Shown here piece by piece: positions 53,450 to 63,481 of a stretch of 64,000 nucleotides of DNA. The stretch comes from JAPPHA01 sp964291635. GTDB lineage: Bacteria; Pseudomonadota; Alphaproteobacteria; Rhodobacterales; Rhodobacteraceae. A program made the position numbers and the translations under genes. The stretch covers positions 558,001 to 622,000 of the forward strand of contig OZ219890.1 of assembly GCA_964291635.2 (NCBI GenBank), in the 5' to 3' direction. The notes under the pieces were generated by a model. It did no database searches and was not told where the DNA came from. It saw only the letters and a program-made list of their open reading frames with translations. Position 1 is the first letter of the stretch. Every line of letters begins with the position of its first letter.

Positions 53450-54815
53450 AACGGCATGTTGAGGAGGATTGCCCTGTAAGCGGTTGTCGGGTTTGTCGCG
53501 AACATCCTTGTCCATTCGATGGGACCGACTTGCCTCCCGCTGGTGTTCGGCTGGATAGGTTCCTGCGAGGTCAAATAAGCAGAAGCGTGGATTTCCGCCC
53601 AGACGGTAAGTTTGCGAAGTCTTCGCTTTTGCTCTGCCCCGGGCGGATCAGGGCAAAGCCTTGCACGCAGGCACATCGCAAAGCGGAGCGTCGCTTTCCT
53701 CGACGTAGCTTCAACCTTGGCAATCGGAGCATCTTGCGCGCCAGCGCTACGGCCTCCGGCGGACCGAATGGAAGTCCGGGTTCCAGAAAGTATTCGTTGT
53801 TCACTGCGGCATTCTGTGGTGTCCGGTCGCAACCTCATCGGTGCGAGGCAACGATCTGGATTGCGACGTACTGGTGCTTTTGCTGCGGTCGGCAATATCG
53901 GCTTCCGATCGGAGCCAGGCGCAACAACCGTCTTGATCACTTCGTCCAATCCCAGGCTTCGTCTCGGCAGCGGAGACCGCTCTTCCAGATATCAGACGGG
54001 CACTCGGCTTTAGTGGCCTTGCCGTTAGCAATGAAGAGGTCCTGAATGGATTCATTCCTTTTTGCCTCCGTCCATCATCACCGCGGATCCCGGCACAATG
54101 GGCACTCATCTGCGCAGGCCAGGGCGGTTGCGCCTGACTACGGTCAATTTGCATTTGGCGGCATTCAGGACGAAACCTGAACGGCACCGGTTGCGGATCT
54201 GTTCGTATTGGACACGGCTGCAACTGTTTGTTTCCTGCGGCGGACCCGGTCAATTCGACTCGCATTTCCAAGGCCACGACTATGCATCACGGCGGCTCAC
54301 CTGGATTTCGCATCCAGAACGGCAGCTCGCAAGTGACGGCAGATTGACGTGTGCCGATCTCGAGATTGACGAGGCGGAATTGCAGTCACAAGCCGATTGA
54401 ACGTTTGCAGCACACCGACTGAACAACGTCACACTTCGTTGCATTTCGCGCCGTTCACACTGAAACCGCACGTATCGAATTGCGGCACACCCTCGTCAAC
54501 CTGATCATCATTGTCTCGGGATCCAAGAGAGGGAGTCGCCTGGTGGCCTCGCGTGTGCCGGCACGAGCGGGGGCCGCATCGGCGGTTGGCGCGAAACGCT
54601 CCTGCAATACGCTCCGTCGCCGACGTTGCATCAACGGGAGCTGCGCACATTGCTGCTCTGTCTCCTGCCCGCCCGTTTGTCGGCTTGGTCCGTGTTCACG
54701 GCGATGCCGGCGCCGGGAAGTGGCTTTTCCGAAAACAGGCTGGGGTAGACTATCTGGCCATCCTTGACATCAGCGTCGTTGGCCTGTTGCGCACCATGCG
54801 CAAGTTGCCCGGAAT
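53450..54815. other. 1.4-kb region without a supported gene
   Basis: Frames occur on both strands but none has a recognisable motif, a clear ribosome-binding site or consistent codon bias. The region lies between convergent transcription units and may contain decayed sequence. Confidence 0.3.
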
Positions 54816-55595
54816 TCAGGAGCCGCAGTCTATCACGAGGTCCTGGCCAGTTATGCTCTTTGCCGCATCCGACAACAGGAATACCACGGCATTGGCGATG
54901 TCCTCCGGTTGGCTAATGCGCCTTAGCGAGGATCGAACCCTGATAGATTCGAGCATGTTCTCGAGTGTTGTGCCTTGCAGTTCCGCTAGTTCGGCCGCTT
55001 GTCGGTACAGCCGGTTTCCTTCTACAGGCCCGGGGCACACCGTGTTTACGCGAACCCCAAACGCGCCGGCCTCGAGAGCTGCCGATTTGGACATTCCACG
55101 AAGAGCCCATTTCGTTGCGGAATACAGTGACTGGCCCGCAGCTCCTTTGAAGCCGAATGTGCCTCCTATTGACACGATGCTGCCTCGTTTCTGGCGGACA
55201 AACCGGTGAAGTGCCTCGCGCATTGGCAGCATTACACCGAGTACATTCACGTCAAATACCTGCTTAAAGTCCCCCACCGTTTGTTCCCACAGCGGCTTTT
55301 GGCCCGCTCCGGCAACGCCATGCACGCACACCAGCCCGTCGAATCCGCCCAATGCATCCTGACCGGATTCAAAAGCCGACTTCACGGAGACCTCGCTGGT
55401 AACATCGCATTCCTGCACCGATGCGCTGCGTCCGACCTCGTTCACCCGTTCTGCCAATTGCAAAGCTGCAGCCGTGTCTCGCGCTGCGAGGACCAGATCA
55501 GCACCAGCCTGTGCCAATGCGAGGGAGATTGTCGGGCCCATTCCATTTGCAGATCCGGTAACGAAGATCACGCGATCACGCAGTGCCGCGGTCAT
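54816..55595 (-). CDS. SDR-family oxidoreductase
   Basis: A 259-residue NAD(P)-dependent short-chain dehydrogenase. The cofactor loop is VTGSANGMGPTISLALAQAG (TGxxxGxG), and the catalytic triad is Ser in IVSIGGTFGF and Tyr/Lys in SLYSATKWALRG. VRVNTVCPGPV and a C-terminal ITGQDLVIDCG are typical of the FabG-like branch. The ATG at 55595 overlaps the stop of the amidohydrolase upstream. It is probably the last gene of the minus-strand operon. Substrate unknown. Confidence 0.9.
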   Translation of the reverse strand: MTAALRDRVIFVTGSANGMGPTISLALAQAGADLVLAARDTAAALQLAERVNEVGRSASVQECDVTSEVSVKSAFESGQDALGGFDGLVCVHGVAGAGQKPLWEQTVGDFKQVFDVNVLGVMLPMREALHRFVRQKRGSIVSIGGTFGFKGAAGQSLYSATKWALRGMSKSAALEAGAFGVRVNTVCPGPVEGNRLYRQAAELAELQGTTLENMLESIRVRSSLRRISQPEDIANAVVFLLSDAAKSITGQDLVIDCGS

Positions 55596-57094
55596 GTACC
55601 TGCCCCCGTGCCGTCGTCGCGGCGCGAGAGGTGGCCGCCAGATTTGTAGTGATTCCGGACGACCTCCAAATGCCGTTCCAGCAGCGACCTTGACCGGTCG
55701 GAAGAAGCAACGGCAACGCGAGCCATTCCAAGAAGTTCAGCCTCCGCTGCATCAAGATCCACACCGAGCAACCGCCCGTCCGCAACCACTTGTCTGCCTG
55801 CGACAAAAACGTCGATAACGTGACGTCGGCTTGCCCGGGTCATCGCGATCTCCAGTGGATCGCACTTTCCGACTGCACCATCTTCAATCATGGCCGCCAC
55901 ATCAAGCACCATCAGGTCGCCGTCCGTTCCAGCACGCAAGACCGATTCAGACTGCGTACCGTCAATCGTGAAGCGACCATGTTCAGTGGCAGCTTTCCAG
56001 ACTTGCGCAAGTGACAGACCGTCGATGTCCAGTCCCTTGGCGGCATGAAGGGCCGACAGGAGCCGGAGTTCGAAAAGTGCGTCCTCGTCGTCATTGAAAG
56101 CAAGCCCGTCAAGGCCAAATCCGAACCGCAGACCAGCTTCGGCCATCTTTCTCGCCGGCGCAATGCCGGAGCGCAACCGAAGGTTTGATGAGGTGTTCAG
56201 AACTGCAGTTGCGCGTCTTTTGGCCAGGAGTGCCATCTCTTCTTCCGTCACCCAGACGCAATGCGCCAACGTGAGGCGTTCCGAAAGCAATCCGATTGAA
56301 TCCAGATAGGCGAGTATTCCTCCGGGGTAATGGGCATCTGACCATTTTCGCTGCACCGGGCTTTCCAACAAGTGCATATGCACACGCCGCCCGTCGTTTT
56401 CCGATCGCTCGGCAAGGGCTTCGAGACCGGTTTCAGTAACCCACTGGGGTCCGGCAGGCCCATACTGCACGTTGAATAACGCACTTTCGCAAACCTGGGA
56501 TATGGCTTCGACCTCATCCATTTGCACCGTTGCTGGAACGGAATGGTCGGCCCAGCCGCGAATTATCGCCCAGTCTTCAGGCCTGTGGCAGGAACAAATT
56601 GCTTCCGGTCCTCCGTAGACGAACGCGTTCGTGTCAACGATGGGCAGCGCGTAGGCGATCCTCACGCCAACATCCCGTGCCGCGCGTGCAACAGCTTCTG
56701 CTTCCGCGACCGCATCACCCCCGCCGGGAATGTGAACATGTGAGATGGCCGATACGCCGGACAGGGCCAGCCGACCGAACGCCACAACCGTGCAAGTGTA
56801 AAGGTCCACTTCGGGCAGCATTGCGAGACTTGGAATCCAGACCTCGAGAGCGGCGTCCGCAGCCCCGAACGCCGCACTTCGCAGTCCTCGACCATGATCA
56901 TGCGCATTCACAAGAGACGGAAACGCAGCTCTTCCAAAACCGGTGCGGGACCCGCGCTGCGGTTCGACCGCCCTAATGACACCGGACTCGAATTCGATCA
57001 AATGGAAACTGAGGGGATCGATGCGGCCGGGCGACGAAAATACCCATTCGGCATTGACCACTTTTGGCTGCCTGAGTGCTGAAGATCCAGTCAC
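55592..57094 (-). CDS. Amidohydrolase-family metal hydrolase
   Basis: A 500-residue deaminase/hydrolase of the amidohydrolase superfamily (cytosine-deaminase/chlorohydrolase branch). Metal and catalytic residues are visible in NAHDHGRGLRSAAFG (HxH variant), VHMHLLESPVQRKW, LTLAHCVWVTEEEM and FGFGLDGLAFNDDEDALFEL, where the final Asp binds metal. It likely releases ammonia from an amino- or imino-substituted compound. It is translationally coupled to the PLP lyase upstream (57091-57094) and the SDR downstream, so all three probably act on one substrate chain. Confidence 0.85.
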   Translation of the reverse strand: MTGSSALRQPKVVNAEWVFSSPGRIDPLSFHLIEFESGVIRAVEPQRGSRTGFGRAAFPSLVNAHDHGRGLRSAAFGAADAALEVWIPSLAMLPEVDLYTCTVVAFGRLALSGVSAISHVHIPGGGDAVAEAEAVARAARDVGVRIAYALPIVDTNAFVYGGPEAICSCHRPEDWAIIRGWADHSVPATVQMDEVEAISQVCESALFNVQYGPAGPQWVTETGLEALAERSENDGRRVHMHLLESPVQRKWSDAHYPGGILAYLDSIGLLSERLTLAHCVWVTEEEMALLAKRRATAVLNTSSNLRLRSGIAPARKMAEAGLRFGFGLDGLAFNDDEDALFELRLLSALHAAKGLDIDGLSLAQVWKAATEHGRFTIDGTQSESVLRAGTDGDLMVLDVAAMIEDGAVGKCDPLEIAMTRASRRHVIDVFVAGRQVVADGRLLGVDLDAAEAELLGMARVAVASSDRSRSLLERHLEVVRNHYKSGGHLSRRDDGTGAGT

Positions 57095-58230
57095 AGCCTT
57101 GCGGTAACCTTGCGCTGATATAGGTCCGGGTCCGTAACGCCTTCAGTCAAGAACAGCAAGACGGTCTTCTCCCCCATTCTCTCCAGAAATCGTTTGGAAT
57201 TCAGCAGCTTGAGGGCAGCAAGTGTGGCCGCCGCGCATTCTCCCGCCGCGATGCCACTTTTAGCGAGCGTGCGCATCGCTTCCAACGCCTCTTCGTCGTT
57301 TACGGACACGAACAGATCGAAGCCATTCGAAACCCATGGCCAAGCCACGCCACTTGGTGTGCCGCAATTGAGCCCTGCCATGATGGAAAGCTGCGCCCCG
57401 GTCAGCGTGACAATTTCTCCTTTCAATGCCGATTCCAGACAGCAGGCCGCGTCCACCGGTTCCACGGACACGAGTTCGATGCAGCAATCGGGACGTGACC
57501 GATAGTGTTTGGCGACCGCCGCGGCGAAAGCCCCGACGCCCACCGGCACGATTGCCATGCCCACAGGACCTTGTTCCATTTCCGCGATCTGTTCGTCGAT
57601 TTCCTCGAGTATGGTGGTGTATCCGTCGATTATCCAACCGGGGATCTCTTCGTGTCCATCCCAGGATGTGTCCGAAACCACCAGGGTTCGCTCACCACCG
57701 GCCTTGGCGGCGGCGGCAATGGCGTCGTCATATCCGCCGTCGACAATCGCAACGGACGCACCCTCGGCTCGAATTGCTTCGATCCGCGCTTTCGCGGTGC
57801 TTCCGGGAACCCAGATTCGGGCCTGGAAACCGAGCAACCTGGCAATGTGCGCAAGTGCGCGGCCATGGTTGCCGTCCGTGGCCGTTGCCAACGTCATCGG
57901 ACGTAGCGGACTGACGGCCCGCGCAAATTCGTCGATGGATTCCCACGCATTCGGCTCCTGCCCGAGCTTGTTGCAGATTGCCTTGTATGCGCCCCAGGAC
58001 GCTCCCAGCATCTTGAAGGATGGCAACCCGAGACGCGAGGTTTCGTCCTTGGCTATGACTCGCCCAACTCCGAACTGAGCCGCCACCCCGGGCAAGTCAT
58101 GCAGAGGTGTCCGGGCGTAGCCGGGCAACCGGCGATGAAACCAACGCGGCGAAGACACCCGCGGAACCGGGAATCCACTGTCCCGCAAGGGATTCTCGAC
58201 AACTCTCGAAGGTATGTGGACCCTGTTCAT
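57091..58230 (-). CDS. PLP-dependent diaminopropionate ammonia-lyase-like enzyme
   Basis: A 379-residue fold-type II PLP enzyme. The cofactor Lys lies in LGLPSFKMLGASWGAYKAIC, and the phosphate/substrate loop is TATDGNHGRALAHIARLLGF. Family segments AGLNCGTPSGVAWPWVSNGF and GECAAATLAALKLL are also present. Diaminopropionate ammonia-lyases convert 2,3-diaminopropionate to pyruvate and ammonia; threonine dehydratases are close relatives. The match across the SFKMLGASW and AGLNCGTPS motifs favours DAPAL. The upstream polyamine-type ABC transporter fits import of a diamino compound. Confidence 0.85.
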   Translation of the reverse strand: MNRVHIPSRVVENPLRDSGFPVPRVSSPRWFHRRLPGYARTPLHDLPGVAAQFGVGRVIAKDETSRLGLPSFKMLGASWGAYKAICNKLGQEPNAWESIDEFARAVSPLRPMTLATATDGNHGRALAHIARLLGFQARIWVPGSTAKARIEAIRAEGASVAIVDGGYDDAIAAAAKAGGERTLVVSDTSWDGHEEIPGWIIDGYTTILEEIDEQIAEMEQGPVGMAIVPVGVGAFAAAVAKHYRSRPDCCIELVSVEPVDAACCLESALKGEIVTLTGAQLSIMAGLNCGTPSGVAWPWVSNGFDLFVSVNDEEALEAMRTLAKSGIAAGECAAATLAALKLLNSKRFLERMGEKTVLLFLTEGVTDPDLYQRKVTARL

Positions 58231-58506
58231 TGCAGCATCACAATCTCATGCTCTCGCGCATGCAGTTTTCCTCGCAGTCTGGTCGGCAACCGAAGAAATG
58301 AGGACAGTATGCCCGACTGTCACATCGAGCTTGCGCCTGCAGTTCCAGCTTGGTGGGATCTCCAACGCTGACGGCCATAGTTCAATTCGGTTGCAGGAAT
58401 CGGACAGCCGGCCTAGTAGCCGCCGACCAATTCAAGTGGTTCGCTCCTCCAGCGAATACGACGTTGTTCCGGATCGAAGGAATGGAAACCACTCCGGATC
58501 CGCATT
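58231..58506. other. Intergenic spacer within the minus-strand cluster
   Basis: A 276-bp gap between the SDR stop and the lyase start. No gene is seen. It may contain a separate promoter for the three downstream genes, but no convincing hexamers were found. Confidence 0.3.
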
Positions 58507-59295
58507 TCAATCCCACGTCCGCCGGACGGGTCTGGTCGTGTCGTCCGGTTTGCTCCAGTTGGCCAACGCGCCGCCGTCGACTACGATGCTCTCACCATTA
58601 ATGTATCCAGCCTCTTCTGACGCAAGAAAAACAACCGTGTCAGCAACGTTGTCGATCGAACCGAAATCGCGCATGGGAACGCGCTGCTTCCACTCTGACT
58701 TCAGCCCATCGTCCTGAAGTGCAGGTTTTGTCATTTCCGTGACGATAATCCCCGGTGCTACCGCATTGCACCTGATCCCGTGCTGACCGTACTCCACCGC
58801 AAGGCAGCGTGTCAGGCCTTCGATCGCGGCTTTCGAGACATTGTAGCTTGACGAACCATTAAACGCGATCTTTGCCGATACAGAACTCATGTTAACTATT
58901 GCGCCCGGAAGCCTGGATGACAGTAGCCGTCGCAGAAACACTTGGCTCGCATGGAAGGCTCCATTGAGATTCACGTTCAAGACCCGTGACCACGTCTCGT
59001 ATGAAAGATCCTCGAACGGCTCCACTGCGAGTACGCCGGCATTGTTCACCAGCACCTGAATCGGGCCCAATTCCGCGACAGCATTATCAAATGCCGTTTC
59101 GACTGTTGGCCGGTCCGTGACGTCGGCGGCGAGCGCAACCGCACGACCGCCCCTCAGGTGAATGAGATCCGCAGTTTCCTCCGCCGCGACGAAATCAATG
59201 TCCAGGACCGCGACATCCTTGTGCCGCTCGGCCAATTTCAGGGCAATCGCGCGCCCTATGCCGCGACCCGAACCGGTAACTAGCGCCGTCTTCAA
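58507..59295 (-). CDS. SDR-family oxidoreductase (3-oxoacyl-ACP-reductase-like)
   Basis: A 262-residue short-chain dehydrogenase with TALVTGSGRGIGRAIALKLA (cofactor), LVNNAGVLAVEPF, Ser in VNMSSVSAKIAF, Tyr/Lys in SYNVSKAAIEGLTR and VAPGIIVTEM. The only suitable start is a TTG at 59295, one base after the ATPase stop and preceded by GAGGG; longer frames lack family similarity. It is co-transcribed with the ABC transporter, so it probably oxidises the imported alcohol or amine-derived compound. Confidence 0.87.
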   Translation of the reverse strand: MKTALVTGSGRGIGRAIALKLAERHKDVAVLDIDFVAAEETADLIHLRGGRAVALAADVTDRPTVETAFDNAVAELGPIQVLVNNAGVLAVEPFEDLSYETWSRVLNVNLNGAFHASQVFLRRLLSSRLPGAIVNMSSVSAKIAFNGSSSYNVSKAAIEGLTRCLAVEYGQHGIRCNAVAPGIIVTEMTKPALQDDGLKSEWKQRVPMRDFGSIDNVADTVVFLASEEAGYINGESIVVDGGALANWSKPDDTTRPVRRTWD

Positions 59296-59296
59296 G

Positions 59297-60403
59297 TCAT
59301 TTGCCCTCGTGTTGCCGCGGCGGCGATTCCGAGAAGAGTTGGCAGGCATTGCAGGACCAGCCAATCCAGGTTTCGGCGCCGATATCGATCGACTCCTCGC
59401 CAATATTCAATACGTCACTGAAGATTTTCTCCCCCGATTCGATTTCCAGGAGAATTCGGTTCTTCGATCCAAGGTAGTTCATTGCAACTACCCTTGCCTT
59501 GATCCTGTTGTCGGCGTTTTCCGCCTGAGTTCCGACCCGGATCTTCTCGGGCCGAATCATGAGGTGGATTGCTCCCTGCTTGAGACTGAGCGGACGGGCA
59601 TGTGATGTTTCGCATGCCACTTTGACGCCGACGTTTGTCTCCACATGCACCACCGATCCGTCCCGCGAGATCACGCGCGCCGGAAAGATGTTGGCATCCC
59701 CGATGAAATCCGCCACGAACCGTGTGGCCGGACTGTCGTAGATTTCGTTCGGCGTCCCGATTTGCTCAATGACGCCTTCCCTCATTACGGCGATCCTGTC
59801 CGAAAGGAACAAGGCCTCGTCCTGGTCGTGGGTTACGTAGATGGTGGTCAAACCAAGTTCGTGCTGCAGATTCTTCAGCCAGATACGCATTTCCTCGCGC
59901 AGTTTCTTATCAAGGGCACTCAGGGGTTCGTCCAGCAGTAGCAGCTTTGGCTCGAGTATGATCACCCTCGCGAGCGCCACGCGCTGAAGTTGTCCCCCAG
60001 ACAACTGCGAGGGCATGCGGTTCGCAAGACCCTCCATGCTCACCTGCTGCAGCGCTCTCTCCACCTGCTCGGCGATGAGTTTCTTGTCCATGCGCCGCAG
60101 CTTGAGACCGTATCCGACGTTTTGCGCGACCGTCATGTGAGGGAATATCGCGTAGTTCTGGAATACGATCCCAACGTTTCTCTTTTCCGGCGGCAGACGC
60201 GTGACGTCTTCGCCAGACAGTATTACTTCCCCGGATGTCGGCGGAACGAATCCGGCTATCATTCTCAGTGTTGTTGTCTTGCCGCATCCCGAAGGTCCGA
60301 GCAGCGAGAAGAATTCACCGTCTTCCACCTGAACCTTCAGGTTCGACACAGCCCTGAAACTGCCATAGGTCTTGGACACCGAGTCGAGAGTGACATAACT
60401 CAA
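59297..60403 (-). CDS. Polyamine/iron-type ABC transporter ATP-binding protein (PotA-like)
   Basis: A 368-residue ATPase. Walker A is LLGPSGCGKTTTLRMIAGF (about residue 38), Q-loop VFQNYAIFPHM, signature SQLSGGQLQRVALARV, Walker B LLLDEPLSALDKKLR and H-loop YVTHDQDEAL. A C-terminal TOBE domain (about 280-360; IRPEKIRV, MNYLGSKNRILLEI) follows. It powers the two permeases encoded upstream. The architecture fits the spermidine/putrescine or 2-aminoethylphosphonate class. Confidence 0.93.
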   Translation of the reverse strand: MSYVTLDSVSKTYGSFRAVSNLKVQVEDGEFFSLLGPSGCGKTTTLRMIAGFVPPTSGEVILSGEDVTRLPPEKRNVGIVFQNYAIFPHMTVAQNVGYGLKLRRMDKKLIAEQVERALQQVSMEGLANRMPSQLSGGQLQRVALARVIILEPKLLLLDEPLSALDKKLREEMRIWLKNLQHELGLTTIYVTHDQDEALFLSDRIAVMREGVIEQIGTPNEIYDSPATRFVADFIGDANIFPARVISRDGSVVHVETNVGVKVACETSHARPLSLKQGAIHLMIRPEKIRVGTQAENADNRIKARVVAMNYLGSKNRILLEIESGEKIFSDVLNIGEESIDIGAETWIGWSCNACQLFSESPPRQHEGK

Positions 60404-60437
60404 GCGACTGCTCCTTCACCTCCGACGGCGAGTCGAA

Positions 60438-60462
60438 GCGGGCGGCAATAGGGGCCGCCCGC
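60438..60462 (-). terminator. Stem-loop after the polyamine-type binding-protein gene
   Basis: A perfect 9-bp inverted repeat (GCGGGCGGC / GCCGCCCGC, 7-base loop) lies between the binding-protein stop (60474) and the ATPase start (60403). There is no T-run. Placement matches the hairpins after the other two binding-protein genes, implying a shared way of boosting binding-protein expression. Confidence 0.6.
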
Positions 60463-60473
60463 CAGGACTGTTG

Positions 60474-61652
60474 CTAGGACGCAAGAATGGCGTTCATCGT
60501 GTCGACGATCTGGGTCTGGTTGTTGATGAACCAGCGCCAGTCGGGACGATAGAGCGTTGCCAGGTCGGTGGCCGGATCGGACCATCCTTGATCAACCAGC
60601 GGCTGTGCAAGCCTGGAGTTGAGATTGATCGGATGGAAGAAGATCCCTTCCGACCAGATGTCGCCAGCCGCAGCCGAGCAATAGCGATCGAGAAGCGCGT
60701 AGGCGAGTTTCTTGCGCATCGGGCTCGAGCCACGGGACACGGCGGAGTGCATCTGGTTGAACGGTGCAATCTCCTTGCAGCGCGCCCACTTGATCGGCAG
60801 TCCGCGCTGGGTCTGCAACAACGCTTCCCCGTCGGTCTGCCAGGCAAGATCGACCTCACCACGCTCCATCAGGTTCATCGTCTCGCCAGTAAATGGACTG
60901 ATAATCCAAGGCTTGCCCTCGGCGAATCGCCTGAATGCCGTTTCCATGTCGTACTCGTCACGACCATAGATCTTGCTAACCGACATGAAGAGGATCGACT
61001 GAAGGTCGTTGGCCGGCCCGTAAATCGACTTTCGACCTTCGTATGCAGGATCCCAAAGTGCGTCCAGCGTGTTGGGTTCCTCGGTGATGACCTCAGTGCG
61101 ATAGGCAAGTCCCATCACATGCAGCGCCCAGATAACGCCGGGACCGTAAAAGGCTATCCCGGGATACAGTTCGGCAACCGAAGGGCAATTTGCCAGTATG
61201 TCATCATGGCTGACAAAGAAGCCGCGGACATCCAGGTTCATGGCCTCGGGCAGATTGCCATTGTAGAGGTCAATCGGCGGGTTGTCTGGTCCGGCAAGCG
61301 ACATCTTGGTGAACCAAGGCCACGCATTGTCGTACCTCACTTTGCAGTTGAAGTCCTCTTCGAACTGCTTGATGACCGCGCGTCGCGCGAGTTCCTCAAG
61401 TTCGCCGCCCCAGTGTGCAACCGTAATTGTCTCGCCACCAGCGTCAAACGCCATGCCGTCCCAAATCTGTTCGCCAGTACCCTGGGCGCGGGCCATGCCG
61501 CTTTCTCCCATAACGTGCACGATTGCAGTGCTTGAAAGGCCAAGGGACGTAAGACCCAAGAGAGTCTGACGACGTGTTATCTTGCCTTCTCGATACTTGT
61601 CCTGGAGCCTCTCGACCGCCGAGACGGTCCTCCGTGTGCGTATATCACTCAT
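60474..61652 (-). CDS. ABC transporter substrate-binding protein, spermidine/putrescine (PotD) type
   Basis: A 392-residue binding protein with a twin-arginine-like signal (GKITRRQTLLGLTSLGLSST), so it may be exported folded by Tat. Mature features include ETITVAHWGGELEELARRAV, FEEDFNCKVRYDNAWPWFTK and FRRFAEGKPWIISPFTGETM, as in family 1/8 polyamine-type binding proteins. The start follows GGGAGG. It is flanked by its permeases (upstream) and ATPase (downstream), an unusual order but a complete system. The ligand is probably a polyamine or amino compound; this is inference. Confidence 0.9.
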   Translation of the reverse strand: MSDIRTRRTVSAVERLQDKYREGKITRRQTLLGLTSLGLSSTAIVHVMGESGMARAQGTGEQIWDGMAFDAGGETITVAHWGGELEELARRAVIKQFEEDFNCKVRYDNAWPWFTKMSLAGPDNPPIDLYNGNLPEAMNLDVRGFFVSHDDILANCPSVAELYPGIAFYGPGVIWALHVMGLAYRTEVITEEPNTLDALWDPAYEGRKSIYGPANDLQSILFMSVSKIYGRDEYDMETAFRRFAEGKPWIISPFTGETMNLMERGEVDLAWQTDGEALLQTQRGLPIKWARCKEIAPFNQMHSAVSRGSSPMRKKLAYALLDRYCSAAAGDIWSEGIFFHPINLNSRLAQPLVDQGWSDPATDLATLYRPDWRWFINNQTQIVDTMNAILAS

Positions 61653-61772
61653 AACATCCTCCCTTTCACGTTGATCTTACAGTGCAGATTCCGTCTTGAT
61701 CACCATCTGCGCGCTTCGGCGTGCGACGCCTAGCGGGCATGTGGCTGGAACCGAGTACGGATCTACCATGTT

Positions 61773-62576
61773 TCAATGTTTTCTGTTCATGATGAGGTAA
61801 GTCAAGACCATCGAAGCAATGACTGTGAATATGGCAAAAGTGCCAGCTGCGGCGATGGTAGGATCGGTACGGAAGCGGATCTCGTTATAGAGTGCCACGG
61901 GCAGAGGCAGCAGGTCTGGAGCAGACAGGAACAGCGACACGTCAAATTGCCCGAATGAGGCGGCGAATGCAAAAGTCGCACCGGCCAGAATTCCCTGGCC
62001 GATGACCCGCATGGTAATGTCCCAGAAGGCTCTGAGCGGACCCGCTCCAAGGCTTCGCGCTGCTTCTTCAAGAGTCTCATCAAACCTCGCCAACGCCGCA
62101 GAAACAGCTGCGAAGACGAACGGGAATGTTACCGCGACATGCCCTGCCACAAGTCCGGCGTAAGTCTGCTGCAACCCCGAGCGGGTCACGATCAGGAATG
62201 ACAGAATTGCAAGCCCCAATACCATGCCGGGCAGAACGAGCGGTGCCAGAAACAAGGCATGCAGAAAGCCCTTGAACGGAAACCAGAGCCGGCGCATTGC
62301 GACTGCGGCGGTTGTTCCGAGCAACGTGGAGATCAGCGACACGGTTGCGCCAAGCTGAAAGGAGAACAGATAGCTGTGCTGAAACATGTCCGAAGTTATG
62401 AATGCAACGATCCACTTGAATGAGAACCCCTGCGGCGGAAACTGCAGGTAGTTTCCGGAGTTGAAGGCTGCGACAATAGTCACTGCCGCTGGTCCGAGCA
62501 GCAGGACGAGCGCGACGCCCGCCAGCAGCAGGAAAACCACCGGGAATTCTCGTTCGCTCTCGATTCGGTCAACCAC
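61773..62576 (-). CDS. ABC transporter permease (PotC-like)
   Basis: A 267-residue inner-membrane permease with six hydrophobic segments. The EAA-type coupling loop is LEEAARSLGAGPLRAFWDIT followed by MRVIGQGILAGATFAFAASF. A periplasmic SGNYLQFPPQGFSFKW stretch follows helix 1, as in PotC. It starts 4 bp after the stop of the other permease and forms the channel with it. Confidence 0.92.
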   Translation of the reverse strand: MVDRIESEREFPVVFLLLAGVALVLLLGPAAVTIVAAFNSGNYLQFPPQGFSFKWIVAFITSDMFQHSYLFSFQLGATVSLISTLLGTTAAVAMRRLWFPFKGFLHALFLAPLVLPGMVLGLAILSFLIVTRSGLQQTYAGLVAGHVAVTFPFVFAAVSAALARFDETLEEAARSLGAGPLRAFWDITMRVIGQGILAGATFAFAASFGQFDVSLFLSAPDLLPLPVALYNEIRFRTDPTIAAAGTFAIFTVIASMVLTYLIMNRKH

Positions 62577-62580
62577 GCCG

Positions 62581-63438
62581 TCAGACTCCTATGCTCCGGC
62601 CCGCAAACCTGTAGACAAGGACAATGGCGCCGAAGCTCACCGAAAACAGAATGAAGCCGATGCTTGCGCCAAACTGCCAGAATCCCATGTCATTAACTTG
62701 CTGGTACAGGTGGATGGCGAGCGTGGGTATCCGGGACGATCCGAGCAGGGCCGGAACCAAGTAACCTGCGACGGCAAGTGCAAACACGATGACCGAGCCA
62801 GAGATGATGCCTGGCAATGAGAGTGGTAGCGTCACATCGAAGAAGGCTCTCCATCTGGATGCCCCGAGACTTCGTGCCGCATGTTCGTAAGTGACATCCA
62901 CGTTTCTAAGAACTCCGACCAGGGTAAAAATCATGAATGGAAGCGTGAACTGCACGGTGCCAATTGTCACACCGATCATGTTGTACAGGAACGTGATTTT
63001 CGGCAAACCCAGTGCTGCCAGGAGCTGATTCAGGAGTCCGTTGCTGTTACCGAAGATTGTCGTGATTCCGTAGAGCCGCACCGTCATGTCAAGCTGCATG
63101 GCGGCCAGCACCAGAACCACCAGTATCAGGAAGGTTTTTTGTCGCCTCGTCCGTGCAACGATGAACGCAAGCGGATAGCCCAGCAATGCGCAGAACACGA
63201 CGCTGAACACGCCCAGCATCAGGCTGTTCTTCAGGGAATCGAGAAACAGCTTCGTCGTGAAGAAGCGAGCAAAATTATCTAGCGTAAACGTCGACGAAAT
63301 CTGGATAATGCCGCGCTGGGACGGATTGAATCCGATCGTGAAGTAGAGGATCAAGGGAATGATCATGAAGACCACAAAGAGCACGCCTGCCGGTAAGATG
63401 AGCAGGTAGCGCTGGTCAAATGTCATTCCTCTTGCCAC
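62581..63438 (-). CDS. ABC transporter permease (PotB-like)
   Basis: A 285-residue permease with six membrane segments. The coupling loop is YEHAARSLGASRWRAFFDVT, then LPLSLPGIISGSVIVFALAV. N-terminal helix YLLILPAGVLFVVFMIIPLI. A GTG start at 63438 is preferred because AAAGG lies 7 bases upstream; an ATG 12 bases later is the alternative. It lies 43 bp downstream of the lipoyl-protein gene, so transporter and enzyme genes appear co-transcribed. Confidence 0.92.
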   Translation of the reverse strand: MARGMTFDQRYLLILPAGVLFVVFMIIPLILYFTIGFNPSQRGIIQISSTFTLDNFARFFTTKLFLDSLKNSLMLGVFSVVFCALLGYPLAFIVARTRRQKTFLILVVLVLAAMQLDMTVRLYGITTIFGNSNGLLNQLLAALGLPKITFLYNMIGVTIGTVQFTLPFMIFTLVGVLRNVDVTYEHAARSLGASRWRAFFDVTLPLSLPGIISGSVIVFALAVAGYLVPALLGSSRIPTLAIHLYQQVNDMGFWQFGASIGFILFSVSFGAIVLVYRFAGRSIGV

Positions 63439-63481
63439 AGCATTGCCTTTATTGGCGGCGCCTGGATTTGAGCCGGTTCCT

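Noticed and set aside
53530..54277. Overlapping frames on both strands between the second racemase and the SDR
   Set aside because: No motif or ribosome-binding site on either strand; composition resembles random high-GC frames.
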